From positions 1-13,793 of the forward strand of contig JAICYA010000015.1 of the NCBI GenBank assembly GCA_025934455.1: DNA of 13,793 nucleotides, given 5' to 3'. The notes below the pieces were generated by a model. That model saw only the letters and a program-made list of their open reading frames with translations, was not told the origin of the DNA and searched no databases. The translations under genes and the position numbers were made by a program. The stretch comes from Rudaea sp. (GTDB lineage Bacteria > Pseudomonadota > Gammaproteobacteria > Xanthomonadales > Rhodanobacteraceae). How positions within the stretch are numbered: the stretch's first letter is position 1; each line of letters opens with the position of its first letter. This document shows, one piece after another, positions 1-6,743 of the stretch.

Positions 1-5
1 GGGAC

Positions 6-740
6 TCAGTCGGCTTTTTTCAGATCGATCACCACGGCGCTGGCATACAGCCAGAACGCGATGGTCAGTCCGAAATAAATCACGTCGCGCAGTTCGATCA
101 CGCCCTTGCTGATCGAAGCAAAGTGGGTGAGGAAACTCAGGCCCGACACTGCATCGACCACGCCCTGTGGCGCCCACGCCGAGAAGAAATCCAGCACCAG
201 CGGGAAGCCGGCGAGCAGGAACAAGAAGCACACGACCACGGTGAGGATGAACGCGATCACCTGGTTGCGGGTGCATGCCGATAGGCATGAGGCAATGGCG
301 AGGAAGGCGCCGGCCATGAGGAAGCTGCCGATGTAGCTCGCGACGATCACGCCGTTGTCCGGCGAGCCGAGGTAATTGACCGTGATCCAGATCGGGAAGG
401 TCAGGATCAGCGCGATGCCAATGAACGCCCACGCGGCGAGGAATTTTCCGACCACCGCCTGCCACATCGTCACCGGCAGGGTCAGCAGCAGTTCGATCGT
501 GCCGCTCTTGCGTTCCTCCGACCACAGGCGCATGCCGACGGCGGGAACCAGGAACAGGTACAGCCAGGGATGGAAGTTGAAGAACGGCAGCAGGTCGGCC
601 TGGCCGCGCTCGTAGAAATTCCCGAGATAGAACGTGAATGCGCCGGCAAGAAGCAGGAAGATCACGATGAAGACGTAGGCGACGGGCGTGGCGAAATAGC
701 TCTTCAATTCCCGTTTGCAGACCGTAAGGATATTGCTCAT
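6..740 (-). CDS. ABC-2 type transporter permease (GldF-like)
   Basis: This 244-aa integral membrane protein should form the channel part of an ABC exporter with the ATPase encoded just upstream. About six hydrophobic segments can be read, near residues 20-40, 58-72, 100-122, 135-155, 160-184 and 220-240. Residues 75-91 (SEERKSGTIELLLTLPV) form the cytoplasmic coupling element typical of GldF-like ABC-2 permeases. I chose the ATG at 738-740 because it gives a normal N-terminus (MSNILTVCKRELKSYF), whereas the longer open frame only adds arginine- and glycine-rich residues that shadow the ATPase gene. The start overlaps the ATPase stop by 4 nt (ATGA), so translation is probably coupled. GldF-type permeases are commonly followed by a GldG-like auxiliary protein and a DUF4340 protein; here only 5 bases remain before the window edge, so this cannot be checked. 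The substrate is unknown, and a gliding role should not be assumed from the name. Confidence 0.93.
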   Translation of the reverse strand: MSNILTVCKRELKSYFATPVAYVFIVIFLLLAGAFTFYLGNFYERGQADLLPFFNFHPWLYLFLVPAVGMRLWSEERKSGTIELLLTLPVTMWQAVVGKFLAAWAFIGIALILTFPIWITVNYLGSPDNGVIVASYIGSFLMAGAFLAIASCLSACTRNQVIAFILTVVVCFLFLLAGFPLVLDFFSAWAPQGVVDAVSGLSFLTHFASISKGVIELRDVIYFGLTIAFWLYASAVVIDLKKAD

Positions 741-1675
741 GCGCGAACCTCCGTTTCGGCGCCCTGCGTTATCGTGCGGAACACTTCGTCCAGGCGCCCG
801 CTTTCCAGTTGCAGTTCGCGGACGGCAATACCCTGCGCCTGCAGCGCCTGGTTCACCGCGACGAATATCTGCCGGCCCGGCTTGGGGAATGCGGTGAGGC
901 GATGATCCTGCGGATCGATCTCTACTGCGGCCACATCGGCCACGCGCGACAGCGCTTCCTTCGCCGCCGGCACGTTGGCCGCCGTGAGCGATACCGCCTG
1001 ATGGTAGCGCGAGCGCGTTTCCAGTTCCGCCGGCGTCGCGTCGGCAAGAATTTTTCCCTTGGCGATGATGATGGCGCGGCTGCATACGGCATGGACTTCT
1101 TCGAGGATGTGCGTGGACACGACGATGGTCTTGTCCTTGGCCATTGCATTGATCAGCGCGCGCACTTCGTGTTTCTGGTTCGGATCCAGGCCATCCGTGG
1201 GCTCGTCGAGGATCAATACCTGCGGATCGTGCACGATGGCCTGCGCCAGTCCCACGCGACGCTTGAAGCCCTTCGACAATGTTTCGATCGGCTGTTCAAG
1301 CACGCCGTTCAGATGCAAGCGTTCGATCACGTCGTCGAGGCGCTGCATGCGCCTGGCGCCGGAAAGCCCGCGCACGTCGGCGACGAATTCGAGGAACTGG
1401 CGCGGCGTCATCTCGCCGTAACTGGGCGCACCTTCCGGCAGATAGCCGACCACGCGCTTGGCGGCGATGGCGTCGTCGACCACGTCGTGACCGCAGACCA
1501 CAGCGCTGCCCGAGGTCGGCGCAAGGAAGCCCGCAATCATCTTCATGGTGGTGGATTTGCCGGCGCCGTTGGGGCCGAGGAAGCCGAGCACACGGCCCGG
1601 TTCGAGCTTGAAGCTGATGCCGTCGACGGCGGTCAGCTCGCCGTAACGCTTGGTCAATTGCCGGGTTTCGATCAT
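737..1675 (-). CDS. ABC transporter ATP-binding protein (GldA-like)
   Basis: This 312-aa cytoplasmic ATPase powers the permease encoded immediately downstream. The nucleotide-binding domain fills residues 1 to about 215. Walker A is GPNGAGKST (34-42), the signature is LSKGF (133-137), Walker B is LILDEP (154-159) followed by the D-loop, and the switch histidine is H189 in STHI. The usual Q-loop position reads YLPEGAP (78-84), with Glu in place of Gln; this is common in the GldA/NatA type of exporter ATPase. Residues from about 220 onward form the variable C-terminal extension seen in drug- and Gld-type subunits. The ATG at 1673-1675 is preceded by GGTGA (complement of 1683-1687) at 7-nt spacing. 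Transcription probably begins in the 151-base gap upstream, after the terminator of the SRPBCC gene. The family assignment is secure, the substrate is not known. Confidence 0.95.
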   Translation of the reverse strand: MIETRQLTKRYGELTAVDGISFKLEPGRVLGFLGPNGAGKSTTMKMIAGFLAPTSGSAVVCGHDVVDDAIAAKRVVGYLPEGAPSYGEMTPRQFLEFVADVRGLSGARRMQRLDDVIERLHLNGVLEQPIETLSKGFKRRVGLAQAIVHDPQVLILDEPTDGLDPNQKHEVRALINAMAKDKTIVVSTHILEEVHAVCSRAIIIAKGKILADATPAELETRSRYHQAVSLTAANVPAAKEALSRVADVAAVEIDPQDHRLTAFPKPGRQIFVAVNQALQAQGIAVRELQLESGRLDEVFRTITQGAETEVRA

Positions 1676-1780
1676 CGTGATGTCACCGCTTGTTGATTGC
1701 GTTCTTCCGATTCGGCGTCACGCGAAAGCATGGGCGCCGGCAGAAATACAACGCTGTTAAGGAAAAGTTCCCGCACAAAA

Positions 1781-1810
1781 GCAAACGGGCGGCCTCGACC
1801 GCCCGTTCGC
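1781..1810 (-). terminator. Intrinsic terminator of the SRPBCC gene
   Basis: A perfect 9-bp inverted repeat, AACGGGCGG at 1784-1792 and CCGCCCGTT at 1799-1807, encloses a 6-base loop; the outer GC/GC pairs extend it to 1781-1810 across one mismatch. On the minus strand the stem is followed by a T-rich tail (TTTGCTTTTG), as expected for a Rho-independent terminator. It sits 17 bases past the stop of the gene ending at 1827. It separates that gene from the ABC transporter genes downstream. Confidence 0.85.
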
Positions 1811-1826
1811 AGGCAACGCTGAAAGA

Positions 1827-2882
1827 TTACTGCCCCTGGATCGGCAGATACACGCTGTAGGACTGCTGGTCGTCGCCGGCGTGCGGATCGGTCGTGGTCA
1901 GCTCGTCGAAGAATCGTCCGTTGCCTTCCGAGGATTCGTCGAACAGGTAGCCGTGGGTGTAGGCATAGGCCTTGAGCATCAGGCGCATCAGCGGCAACTG
2001 CGCGGCCGAACCGGTGAACGACGTCACCAACGCCTTGCCGGCGTAACCCGTACCGGCCTTGACCGGATCGGCAACCTGCGCATTGGCGCTGTCGACCGGC
2101 AGGGCCACGTCGAAATCGTAGTTCTCGTCGCCCCAGTTCGTGGTGATCACGCGGCGCGGACCGGTCGCGGTGAGCTTGTCCTTCTTGATCGCCGCCTGCA
2201 GCTGATCCATCGCCTTGGTCGTCGCGTCGGCCACATCGTCGAGCGTGCGCTTGGCGGTGGTAGAGACGAACAGGATCGGCTGCGGGGTCACGTCCTTGAT
2301 CTGGATGTCCTGGTCCTTGTAGTCGACGGTCGGGAACGTGGCCAGCATGTTCTGCAGGCGAGAAAGTTCAAACTGAATCTGTGTGGCCGGATTGCCCTGC
2401 AGATACAGGCCCGAGATGCGCGCGAGCAGGTTCCAGCCGAAATCCACGTCATACGCCATCGTCACCTTGGAGGTCTTGCCGTTCTCGGAAGGATCGATGG
2501 TGAAGGTGAAATGCTTGTTTGTGCCACGCCAGGTGTTCTGCACGTCCCAGGTGACCTGTTTGTCCTGCTCGGGCGCCGGTGCCGCGGCCACGGTCAGGCT
2601 GCCGTCACCGATGGTTTCGTTGGAGCTGCGCCATGACACCTTGGCGCCGCTGCCCAGCGCCGGCCCCTCGTAGTTCATCTGCACGCGCGAGTCGTAACCG
2701 GTCAGCGCCGTCCACGACGGATAGGTGTGAAAACCGTCGAGCACGTCGAAAATCTGGCGTGCGGGCGAACTGACGGTCACCGAGCGCTCGACATGGCCCG
2801 AACTGGGCAAGGCAACGCTGAACAAGACGGCCAGGACGAAAACGATGGCCAGGGCAACGAGAACTTCGAGCAGGCGGGTCAT
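1827..2882 (-). CDS. Membrane-anchored SRPBCC / GyrI-like domain protein
   Basis: This is a 351-aa protein with one N-terminal hydrophobic segment (about residues 6-26), most likely an uncleaved membrane anchor because no convincing signal-peptidase motif follows. Residues about 28-183 resemble an SRPBCC (polyketide cyclase/START-like) ligand-binding domain, beginning with RSVTVSSPARQIFDVL and the typical tryptophan-containing stretch YPSWTAL. Residues about 190-351 look like a GyrI-like/AraC effector-binding domain, including PQPILFVSTTA and a C-terminal SVYLPI. Both folds bind small hydrophobic molecules; the ligand here is unknown. I chose the ATG at 2880-2882 rather than the one 26 codons upstream because GAGGGAG lies about 10 bases before it and the anchor then starts at residue 6. 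It lies 86 bases after the response regulator gene and may be cotranscribed with it, although a promoter in the gap is possible. An intrinsic terminator follows. Confidence 0.85.
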   Translation of the reverse strand: MTRLLEVLVALAIVFVLAVLFSVALPSSGHVERSVTVSSPARQIFDVLDGFHTYPSWTALTGYDSRVQMNYEGPALGSGAKVSWRSSNETIGDGSLTVAAAPAPEQDKQVTWDVQNTWRGTNKHFTFTIDPSENGKTSKVTMAYDVDFGWNLLARISGLYLQGNPATQIQFELSRLQNMLATFPTVDYKDQDIQIKDVTPQPILFVSTTAKRTLDDVADATTKAMDQLQAAIKKDKLTATGPRRVITTNWGDENYDFDVALPVDSANAQVADPVKAGTGYAGKALVTSFTGSAAQLPLMRLMLKAYAYTHGYLFDESSEGNGRFFDELTTTDPHAGDDQQSYSVYLPIQGQ

Positions 2883-2912
2883 TCCGGGAGTCTCCCTCAA
2901 ATCAGACCGCGA

Positions 2913-2918
2913 ATGGTA
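2913..2918 (-). promoter_or_regulatory. Weak -10 candidate for the SRPBCC gene
   Basis: On the minus strand the hexamer TACCAT (4 of 6 matches to TATAAT) lies about 30 bases before the chosen start. A poor -35 candidate, TTCCAG, lies 17 bases upstream of it. This would let the gene be transcribed independently of the two-component genes. It is only a sequence resemblance, and readthrough from the response regulator gene is equally plausible. Confidence 0.22.
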
Positions 2919-2968
2919 CTGGAAAAGCCGGGGTTCTGGAATCGGAACGCATGGACGCAAACCGGGAC

Positions 2969-3613
2969 CTAGACAATGCCCCTTTCGAAGGCCTTCAGCA
3001 CCGCCCTTGTGCGGTCGCGCACGCCGAGCTTGGACAGGATGTTGGAAACGTGGTTCTTGACCGTGCCCTCGGCCACGCCCAGCGAATTGGCGATTTCCTT
3101 GTTGCTGTAGCCGCCGGCCATCAGGCGCAGGATTTCGGTCTCGCGCTCGGTCAGGGGATCCGGGCGATCCAGGCTGGTGAAATCGTTGTGCATGCGCTCC
3201 AGCCCGGTCAGCAGCCGCTGCGTGACCACCGGCGCGACCAGCGAACCGCCGCCGGCCACGGTCTTGACCGCGTCCACGAGTTGCTCCAGCGAGACATCCT
3301 TGAGCAGGTAGCCGCGTGCGCCCGCCTTCAGTCCAGCGAGCACGAGCTGGTCGTCATCGAACGTGGTCAGGATGATGGTCGGCGGCAAGGCGTTTTTTTC
3401 CGCCAGTGCGTTGAGTACGTCCAGCCCCGACATGCCGGGCATGCGCATGTCGAGCAGCACCACGTCGGGCTTGATCCGCGGAATCGCCTCCACCGCCTGC
3501 GCACCGTCGCCGGCCTCGGCGGCGACGCGGATGTCGTCGGACAGTTCCAGCAGGGAACGGATGCCCTGGCGGACCAGGGTCTGGTCGTCCACCAGGCAAA
3601 CGGATATGGTCAT
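2969..3613 (-). CDS. LuxR/NarL-family response regulator
   Basis: This 214-aa transcription regulator has a receiver domain (residues about 1-120) and a LuxR-type helix-turn-helix (about 150-214). The acidic pocket is D9-D10, the phosphorylated aspartate is D55 in VVLLDMRMPG, the switch residue is T83/T84, and the conserved lysine is K105 in GYLLKD. The DNA-binding domain has the usual TERETEILRLMAGGYSNKEI start and a recognition helix at GTVKNHVSNILSKL. Its ATG at 3611-3613 overlaps the stop of the histidine kinase by 4 nt, which makes the two a cognate pair by position. Targets are not stated by the sequence. A dyad in the divergent region at 4858-4872 is one candidate binding site, and the downstream SRPBCC gene is a candidate target. 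Annotation of the family is secure. Confidence 0.96.
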   Translation of the reverse strand: MTISVCLVDDQTLVRQGIRSLLELSDDIRVAAEAGDGAQAVEAIPRIKPDVVLLDMRMPGMSGLDVLNALAEKNALPPTIILTTFDDDQLVLAGLKAGARGYLLKDVSLEQLVDAVKTVAGGGSLVAPVVTQRLLTGLERMHNDFTSLDRPDPLTERETEILRLMAGGYSNKEIANSLGVAEGTVKNHVSNILSKLGVRDRTRAVLKAFERGIV

Positions 3614-4767
3614 CGCAAGGACTCCAGGGGCAGCCACGCATCCAGCGCGAAACCGGAATTGCGTGCGGTGGTGATGTTCAGGCGCCCGCCGATCTGGGCC
3701 AGGCGCTCGCGCATGCCGGTCAGGCCATTGCCTTGCTGCAGCTCGTCCGAGCCGCGGCCGTCGTCGCGCGCGTGAATGGCAAGTTCCACGCCGTCGCGCT
3801 CGAAACTCAGCCACAGGTTGCGCGCGTTGGCGTGGCGCAGGGCGTTGGTGATGATTTCCTGGGCGCAGCGCAGCAGCACCTGCGCGCGGCGCGGATCGTC
3901 CACCGCGAAGCGCGGCGGCAATTGCAGGTGGATGGCCAGGCCGGGCACGCCTTCGACCAGGGTTTTCAGCGCCTCGGTCAGGTCGATCGCGTCGTCCTCG
4001 CGCAACTGGCTGACCACTTCGCGCACGTCGGACAACAACAATTTCGCCACGCTCTGCGCCTGGCGCACGTGTTCCTGCGCGTTGCCGGAAACGAGGTGGC
4101 TGGCAACTTCCAGGTTCAGGCTCAGCGCGGTCAGGTGATGGCCGACCAGGTCGTGCAGTTCGCGCGAGATGCGCATGCGCTCGCCGATGCGGCTGGATTC
4201 GGTCAGCAGCGTGCGCGTGGCGCGCAGTTCGGAATTCAGGCGGCGCTGCTCCTCGCGCGAATCCGCCTGTTGGCGCGCGACCAGCGAGGTGACGAAGGTA
4301 AAGCCGGAAAAGCCGATGTACAGGCCGCTCTGCAGCAACGCATCGAACCAGTCGAAACCCTCGACGCGATAGATGAACACCGGTACCAGCGAAAAATTCT
4401 GCAGGATCAGCCAGGCTACGCCGGCCCAGAACGGCAGCAGCCACGGCAGCACGCCGGCGATCACCAGCAGCAGGATTCCGGAAAGTCCGCTGTGGCTGAA
4501 ATAGCCGATGCCGATCGCGGCCGCGTTGAGCACCGCGAGCATGGGCAGTTGCAGCAACCAGTGGTAACGCTTGCCGAGGTCGCGGGTGACCAGCCAATAG
4601 CTCAGGCCGAAGGCGAGATAGCTCGACCACCAACCGGCGATCTCGATGGCGGAATAACCGTCTTCGCTTTGCCAGTAGCGGCGCAGCAACGGAATGCCGA
4701 CGCAGGCCCAGGTGAACAGCCCCGCGTAACGCAGCAATTGCACATGGTTGAACGAAGAGAACCGCAT
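3610..4767 (-). CDS. Sensor histidine kinase, HisKA_3 (NarL-partner) type
   Basis: This 385-aa membrane sensor kinase belongs to the class that partners LuxR-type regulators. The N-terminal half (residues about 12-165) holds about five or six hydrophobic segments with very short loops and no recognisable periplasmic domain, so the signal is probably sensed in or at the membrane, as in DesK-like kinases. A short linker (about 165-195, rich in Arg/Glu/Gln) leads to the dimerisation helix with the phosphoacceptor H205 in SRELHDLVGHHL. The ATPase domain has the N-box QEIITNALRHA (N308), DDGRG (335-339) and NGLTGMRERL (347-356). All catalytic features are present. No clear Shine-Dalgarno is visible before the ATG at 4765-4767. 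The gene overlaps the response regulator gene by 4 nt and is divergent from the acetyltransferase gene at 4977. The stimulus is unknown. Confidence 0.94.
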   Translation of the reverse strand: MRFSSFNHVQLLRYAGLFTWACVGIPLLRRYWQSEDGYSAIEIAGWWSSYLAFGLSYWLVTRDLGKRYHWLLQLPMLAVLNAAAIGIGYFSHSGLSGILLLVIAGVLPWLLPFWAGVAWLILQNFSLVPVFIYRVEGFDWFDALLQSGLYIGFSGFTFVTSLVARQQADSREEQRRLNSELRATRTLLTESSRIGERMRISRELHDLVGHHLTALSLNLEVASHLVSGNAQEHVRQAQSVAKLLLSDVREVVSQLREDDAIDLTEALKTLVEGVPGLAIHLQLPPRFAVDDPRRAQVLLRCAQEIITNALRHANARNLWLSFERDGVELAIHARDDGRGSDELQQGNGLTGMRERLAQIGGRLNITTARNSGFALDAWLPLESLR

Positions 4768-4857
4768 GCGCGCATCATAAGCTGCGGCGCGTAGCGCGCA
4801 ACCTGCGAGAAGTCACGCGGACCAGTTGCACGCTCGCGCGCGACGATTCTTCATCGG

Positions 4858-4872
4858 ATTCTTAACAAGAAT
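4858..4872. promoter_or_regulatory. Perfect dyad in divergent intergenic region, possible operator
   Basis: ATTCTTAACAAGAAT is a perfect 6-bp inverted repeat around AAC. A further copy of the left half-site, ATTCTT, lies at 4846-4851, exactly 12 bases before the one at 4858. The cluster is AT-rich within a GC-rich gap and sits between the divergent histidine kinase and acetyltransferase genes, which is where a regulator would act on one or both. It could bind the linked LuxR-type regulator, but nothing in the sequence proves that. Confidence 0.35.
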
Positions 4873-4907
4873 GCCACGGAAAGGCCATGCCCTTGTCGCG
4901 CATCGCA

Positions 4908-4916
4908 TGCGATAAT
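4908..4916 (+). promoter_or_regulatory. Extended -10 promoter candidate for the 4977-8222 gene cluster
   Basis: TGCGATAAT matches the extended -10 form (TG, one base, then GATAAT with 5 of 6 matches to TATAAT). The -35 region is poor (around 4888-4893), as is usual when an extended -10 is present. It lies 60 bases before the ATG of the acetyltransferase gene and 36 bases after the dyad at 4858-4872. It is the best-looking sigma-70 promoter that I see for the plus-strand cluster. Confidence 0.45.
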
Positions 4917-4976
4917 GGCGCCCATAACCAAGGCACGAACCACGATTCGCGCCGCGACAAGCCGGAGGGACGAAAA

Positions 4977-5591
4977 ATGACGCTGACCATCCGCGACGTG
5001 CAGGCGCAGGATCTGGATTCGGTACTTGCGCTCAACAACGCCGCGGGTTCGACCATACTGCCGCTGGACATGGCGCAACTGCGTGCGCTGGAACGCGATG
5101 CCGCGTATTTCCGCGTCGCCGAAATCGACGGGCATGCCGCCGGGTTCCTGATCGCACTGCGCGAAGACGCCGAATACGCGAGTCCGAATTTCTGCTGGTT
5201 CCGCGAGCGTTATCCCGAGTTCGTCTACATCGACCGCATCGTCATCGCGCGCCCGTACCGTGGCCTCGGCCTCGGCCGTGTCTTTTACGCCGACGTCACC
5301 AGCTTCGCCGAGGTGCGCGTGCCCTTGCTTGCCTGCGAAGTCTTCCTCGAACCGCGCGACGACGTCTCGGTTCTGTTCCACGGCACCTGGGGTTTCCAGG
5401 AAGCCGGCCAGCAGATGATGCCGGGCGTGAATCGGCGAGTCTCACTGCTGGTCAAGGAATTGTGCAGCTACGCGTTCGTGCTCGACACCTACCTGCACGG
5501 CCCCACCGGCAAGCTGCCGAACCAGCCGTGGCTGAGCGAACGTGCGCACGGTGCCGCGTCCGCGACCGCGCGCACCGGCACGTCGCACTGA
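4977..5591 (+). CDS. GNAT family N-acetyltransferase
   Basis: This 204-aa protein is predicted to transfer an acetyl group from acetyl-CoA to an amine; the acceptor is unknown. The N-terminus TIRDVQAQDLDSVLALNN is the usual first strand and helix of the fold. The acetyl-CoA pyrophosphate loop is the RGLGLG stretch at 95-100, after the strand FVYIDRIVI (82-90). The C-terminal strand region around FHGTWGFQEAGQ (134-145) is also typical. The tail beyond about residue 175 is rich in Gly, Ala, Thr and Arg and is probably disordered. I chose the ATG at 4977-4979 because GGAGGG at 4964-4969 is 7 bases upstream; the in-frame ATG 30 codons earlier would place the start within the promoter candidate. 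It is the first gene of a tightly packed plus-strand cluster and is followed by, or slightly overlaps, the HExxH gene. Confidence 0.92.
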   Translation: MTLTIRDVQAQDLDSVLALNNAAGSTILPLDMAQLRALERDAAYFRVAEIDGHAAGFLIALREDAEYASPNFCWFRERYPEFVYIDRIVIARPYRGLGLGRVFYADVTSFAEVRVPLLACEVFLEPRDDVSVLFHGTWGFQEAGQQMMPGVNRRVSLLVKELCSYAFVLDTYLHGPTGKLPNQPWLSERAHGAASATARTGTSH

Positions 5592-5598
5592 TCTGCGC

Positions 5599-6072
5599 GT
5601 GCTTTGCCTCGCCGATCTCGCGCCCGGCGCCGCCGCGGCATTGCTGGATCGCCACGACTTGAAGCTGCGCGTCGTCGCCGACGGCGCAACCATCCCCGGC
5701 AGTTATTGGGGCGAACCCGAAGCCGGCATCATCGGCTCGAACGTTTATGCGCGCGCCGACACGCCGGTGCATTCGCTGCTGCACGAGGCCTGCCACGTGA
5801 TCGTCGCGCCAGCCGGGAAACGCGAGTCGATCCACACCGATGCCAGTGAATCGCAGGCCGAGGAAGACGCGGCCTGCTACCTGCAGATCCTGCTCGCCGA
5901 TGAATTGCCCGGAGCCGGCCGTGCGCGCCTGATGGCCGATATGGATGCCTGGGGCTATACCTTCCGCCTCGGTTCGACGCGCGCCTGGTTCGAGTACGAC
6001 GCGCAAGATGCGCGCGCGTGGCTGGCCGCACGCCAGCTACTGCCGCTTGCAGGCGTGGCGGCTTGCGGATAG
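5599..6072 (+). CDS. Small HExxH-motif protein, putative metallopeptidase-like, function unknown
   Basis: This is a protein of about 157 aa read from a GTG at 5599-5601, 7 bases after the acetyltransferase stop. It resembles conserved hypothetical proteins of Xanthomonadales that I recall without a functional name. It contains HSLLHEACHVI, an HExxH zinc-binding motif, and about 20 residues later an acidic run ESQAEEDAACYLQ, which could provide the third ligand as in gluzincins such as the ImmA/IrrE group. It has no signal peptide or membrane segment. An alternative GTG at 5542 would give 176 aa and a 50-nt overlap with the preceding gene, but the extra residues (RTVPRPRPRAPARRT) look non-coding and no good ribosome site precedes either start. 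The frame after 5600 is clearly coding. Peptidase activity is an inference from the motif only; it may instead be an inactive or purely structural metal protein. Confidence 0.8.
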   Translation: MLCLADLAPGAAAALLDRHDLKLRVVADGATIPGSYWGEPEAGIIGSNVYARADTPVHSLLHEACHVIVAPAGKRESIHTDASESQAEEDAACYLQILLADELPGAGRARLMADMDAWGYTFRLGSTRAWFEYDAQDARAWLAARQLLPLAGVAACG

Positions 6073-6098
6073 CCTTCGCGCCAAACGAGGACAATCCC

Positions 6099-6335
6099 AT
6101 GCAACGCTGGCTGAAACTCCCCGACGGACGCTACATCGACGCCAACAGCATCGTCTACGTGGGCAAGGTGGAAACCTATCCACGCCTCGACGACGACGGC
6201 AACGAAGCCGGCCAGGGTTACGCCGTGAACATCGGCACCGGCATCCCGCGTGAGCACCATGTTTCGGTGCTGGGCACCAAGGAAGAGGTGCTGGCCCTGC
6301 TCAAGGCCCTGCTCGGCGCCGGCAACGCCGGCTGA
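6099..6335 (+). CDS. Conserved small hypothetical protein (78 aa)
   Basis: I do not recognise a named family. The 78-aa product starts MQRWLKLPDGRYIDANSIVY and looks like a small soluble alpha/beta protein: several short predicted strands, an acidic turn (LDDDGNE, about residues 30-36), and a C-terminal helix TKEEVLALLKALLG. There is no signal peptide, membrane segment or metal motif. The ATG at 6099-6101 is preceded by ACGAGGA at 6085-6091 with 7-nt spacing, which decides this start over a longer in-frame one at 6018 that would lie inside the previous gene. It is 26 bases after the HExxH gene and only 5 bases before crcB. The position suggests cotranscription with crcB, but not a shared function. 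Confidence 0.8.
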   Translation: MQRWLKLPDGRYIDANSIVYVGKVETYPRLDDDGNEAGQGYAVNIGTGIPREHHVSVLGTKEEVLALLKALLGAGNAG

Positions 6336-6340
6336 AGCGA

Positions 6341-6736
6341 TTGAGCCCATTGGGCGCCATTGCGTTTTTCGCCGTCGGCATCGGCGCTTTCGCCGGCGCA
6401 GTGCTGCGCTGGCTGTTCGGCATCTGGTTCAATCCGCTGTTCCCGACGTTGCCGCTCGGCACGCTCGCGGCAAACCTGCTCGGCGGTTTCATCATCGGCG
6501 CCGCACTCGGCGCGTTCGGCCAGTTCCAGAGCCTGTCGCCGGAACTGCGCCTGTTCGTCACCACCGGATTCTGCGGCGGCCTGACCACGTTTTCGACGTT
6601 TTCCGCCGAGACCGTGACCTTGTTCCTGCGCCAGCAGTACGCCTGGGCCGTTGCGACCATGTCGGCGCACCTGCTCGGTTCGCTGGCCATGACCCTGGCC
6701 GGCCTGTTCCTGATGCGCCTGATCCTGCGTGCATGA
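6341..6736 (+). CDS. crcB: Fluoride ion channel CrcB (Fluc)
   Basis: CrcB/Fluc proteins are small dual-topology membrane proteins that form dimeric fluoride-selective channels and protect the cell from cytoplasmic fluoride. The 131-aa product is of normal length with four hydrophobic segments (about residues 4-26, 37-58, 68-90 and 100-128). The family motifs are visible: GAFAGAVLRW near the N-terminus, the polar N in AANLLGGF, and GFCGGLTTFSTFS at about 76-88, which carries the phenylalanines and threonines of the pore and the sodium site. Translation appears to start at a TTG (6341-6343), 5 bases after the preceding stop, with only a weak GAAG upstream; no ATG or GTG gives the complete first helix. 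No fluoride riboswitch could be recognised in front of it. It is followed 7 bases later by a DUF190 gene, a pairing seen in many bacteria. Confidence 0.95.
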   Translation: MSPLGAIAFFAVGIGAFAGAVLRWLFGIWFNPLFPTLPLGTLAANLLGGFIIGAALGAFGQFQSLSPELRLFVTTGFCGGLTTFSTFSAETVTLFLRQQYAWAVATMSAHLLGSLAMTLAGLFLMRLILRA

Positions 6737-6743
6737 GGTCACC

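Noticed and set aside
809..1696. A long plus-strand frame opposite the ABC ATPase gene
   Set aside because: The opposite strand carries complete Walker A, signature and Walker B motifs; this frame has a His/Arg-rich product typical of an antisense shadow.
1761..1771. GGAACTTTTCC on the minus strand as an RpoE/ECF -35 element before the ABC transporter genes
   Set aside because: GGAACTT matches an ECF -35, but no TCTGA or TCAAA-like -10 lies at 15-17 bases; the nearest TCTG is 20 bases away. The short GGAA/TTCC symmetry is probably chance.
4887..4976. An upstream ATG extending the acetyltransferase by 30 codons
   Set aside because: It would start ahead of the extended -10 promoter candidate, lacks a ribosome site, and adds residues foreign to the fold, while the ATG at 4977 has GGAGGG 7 bases upstream.
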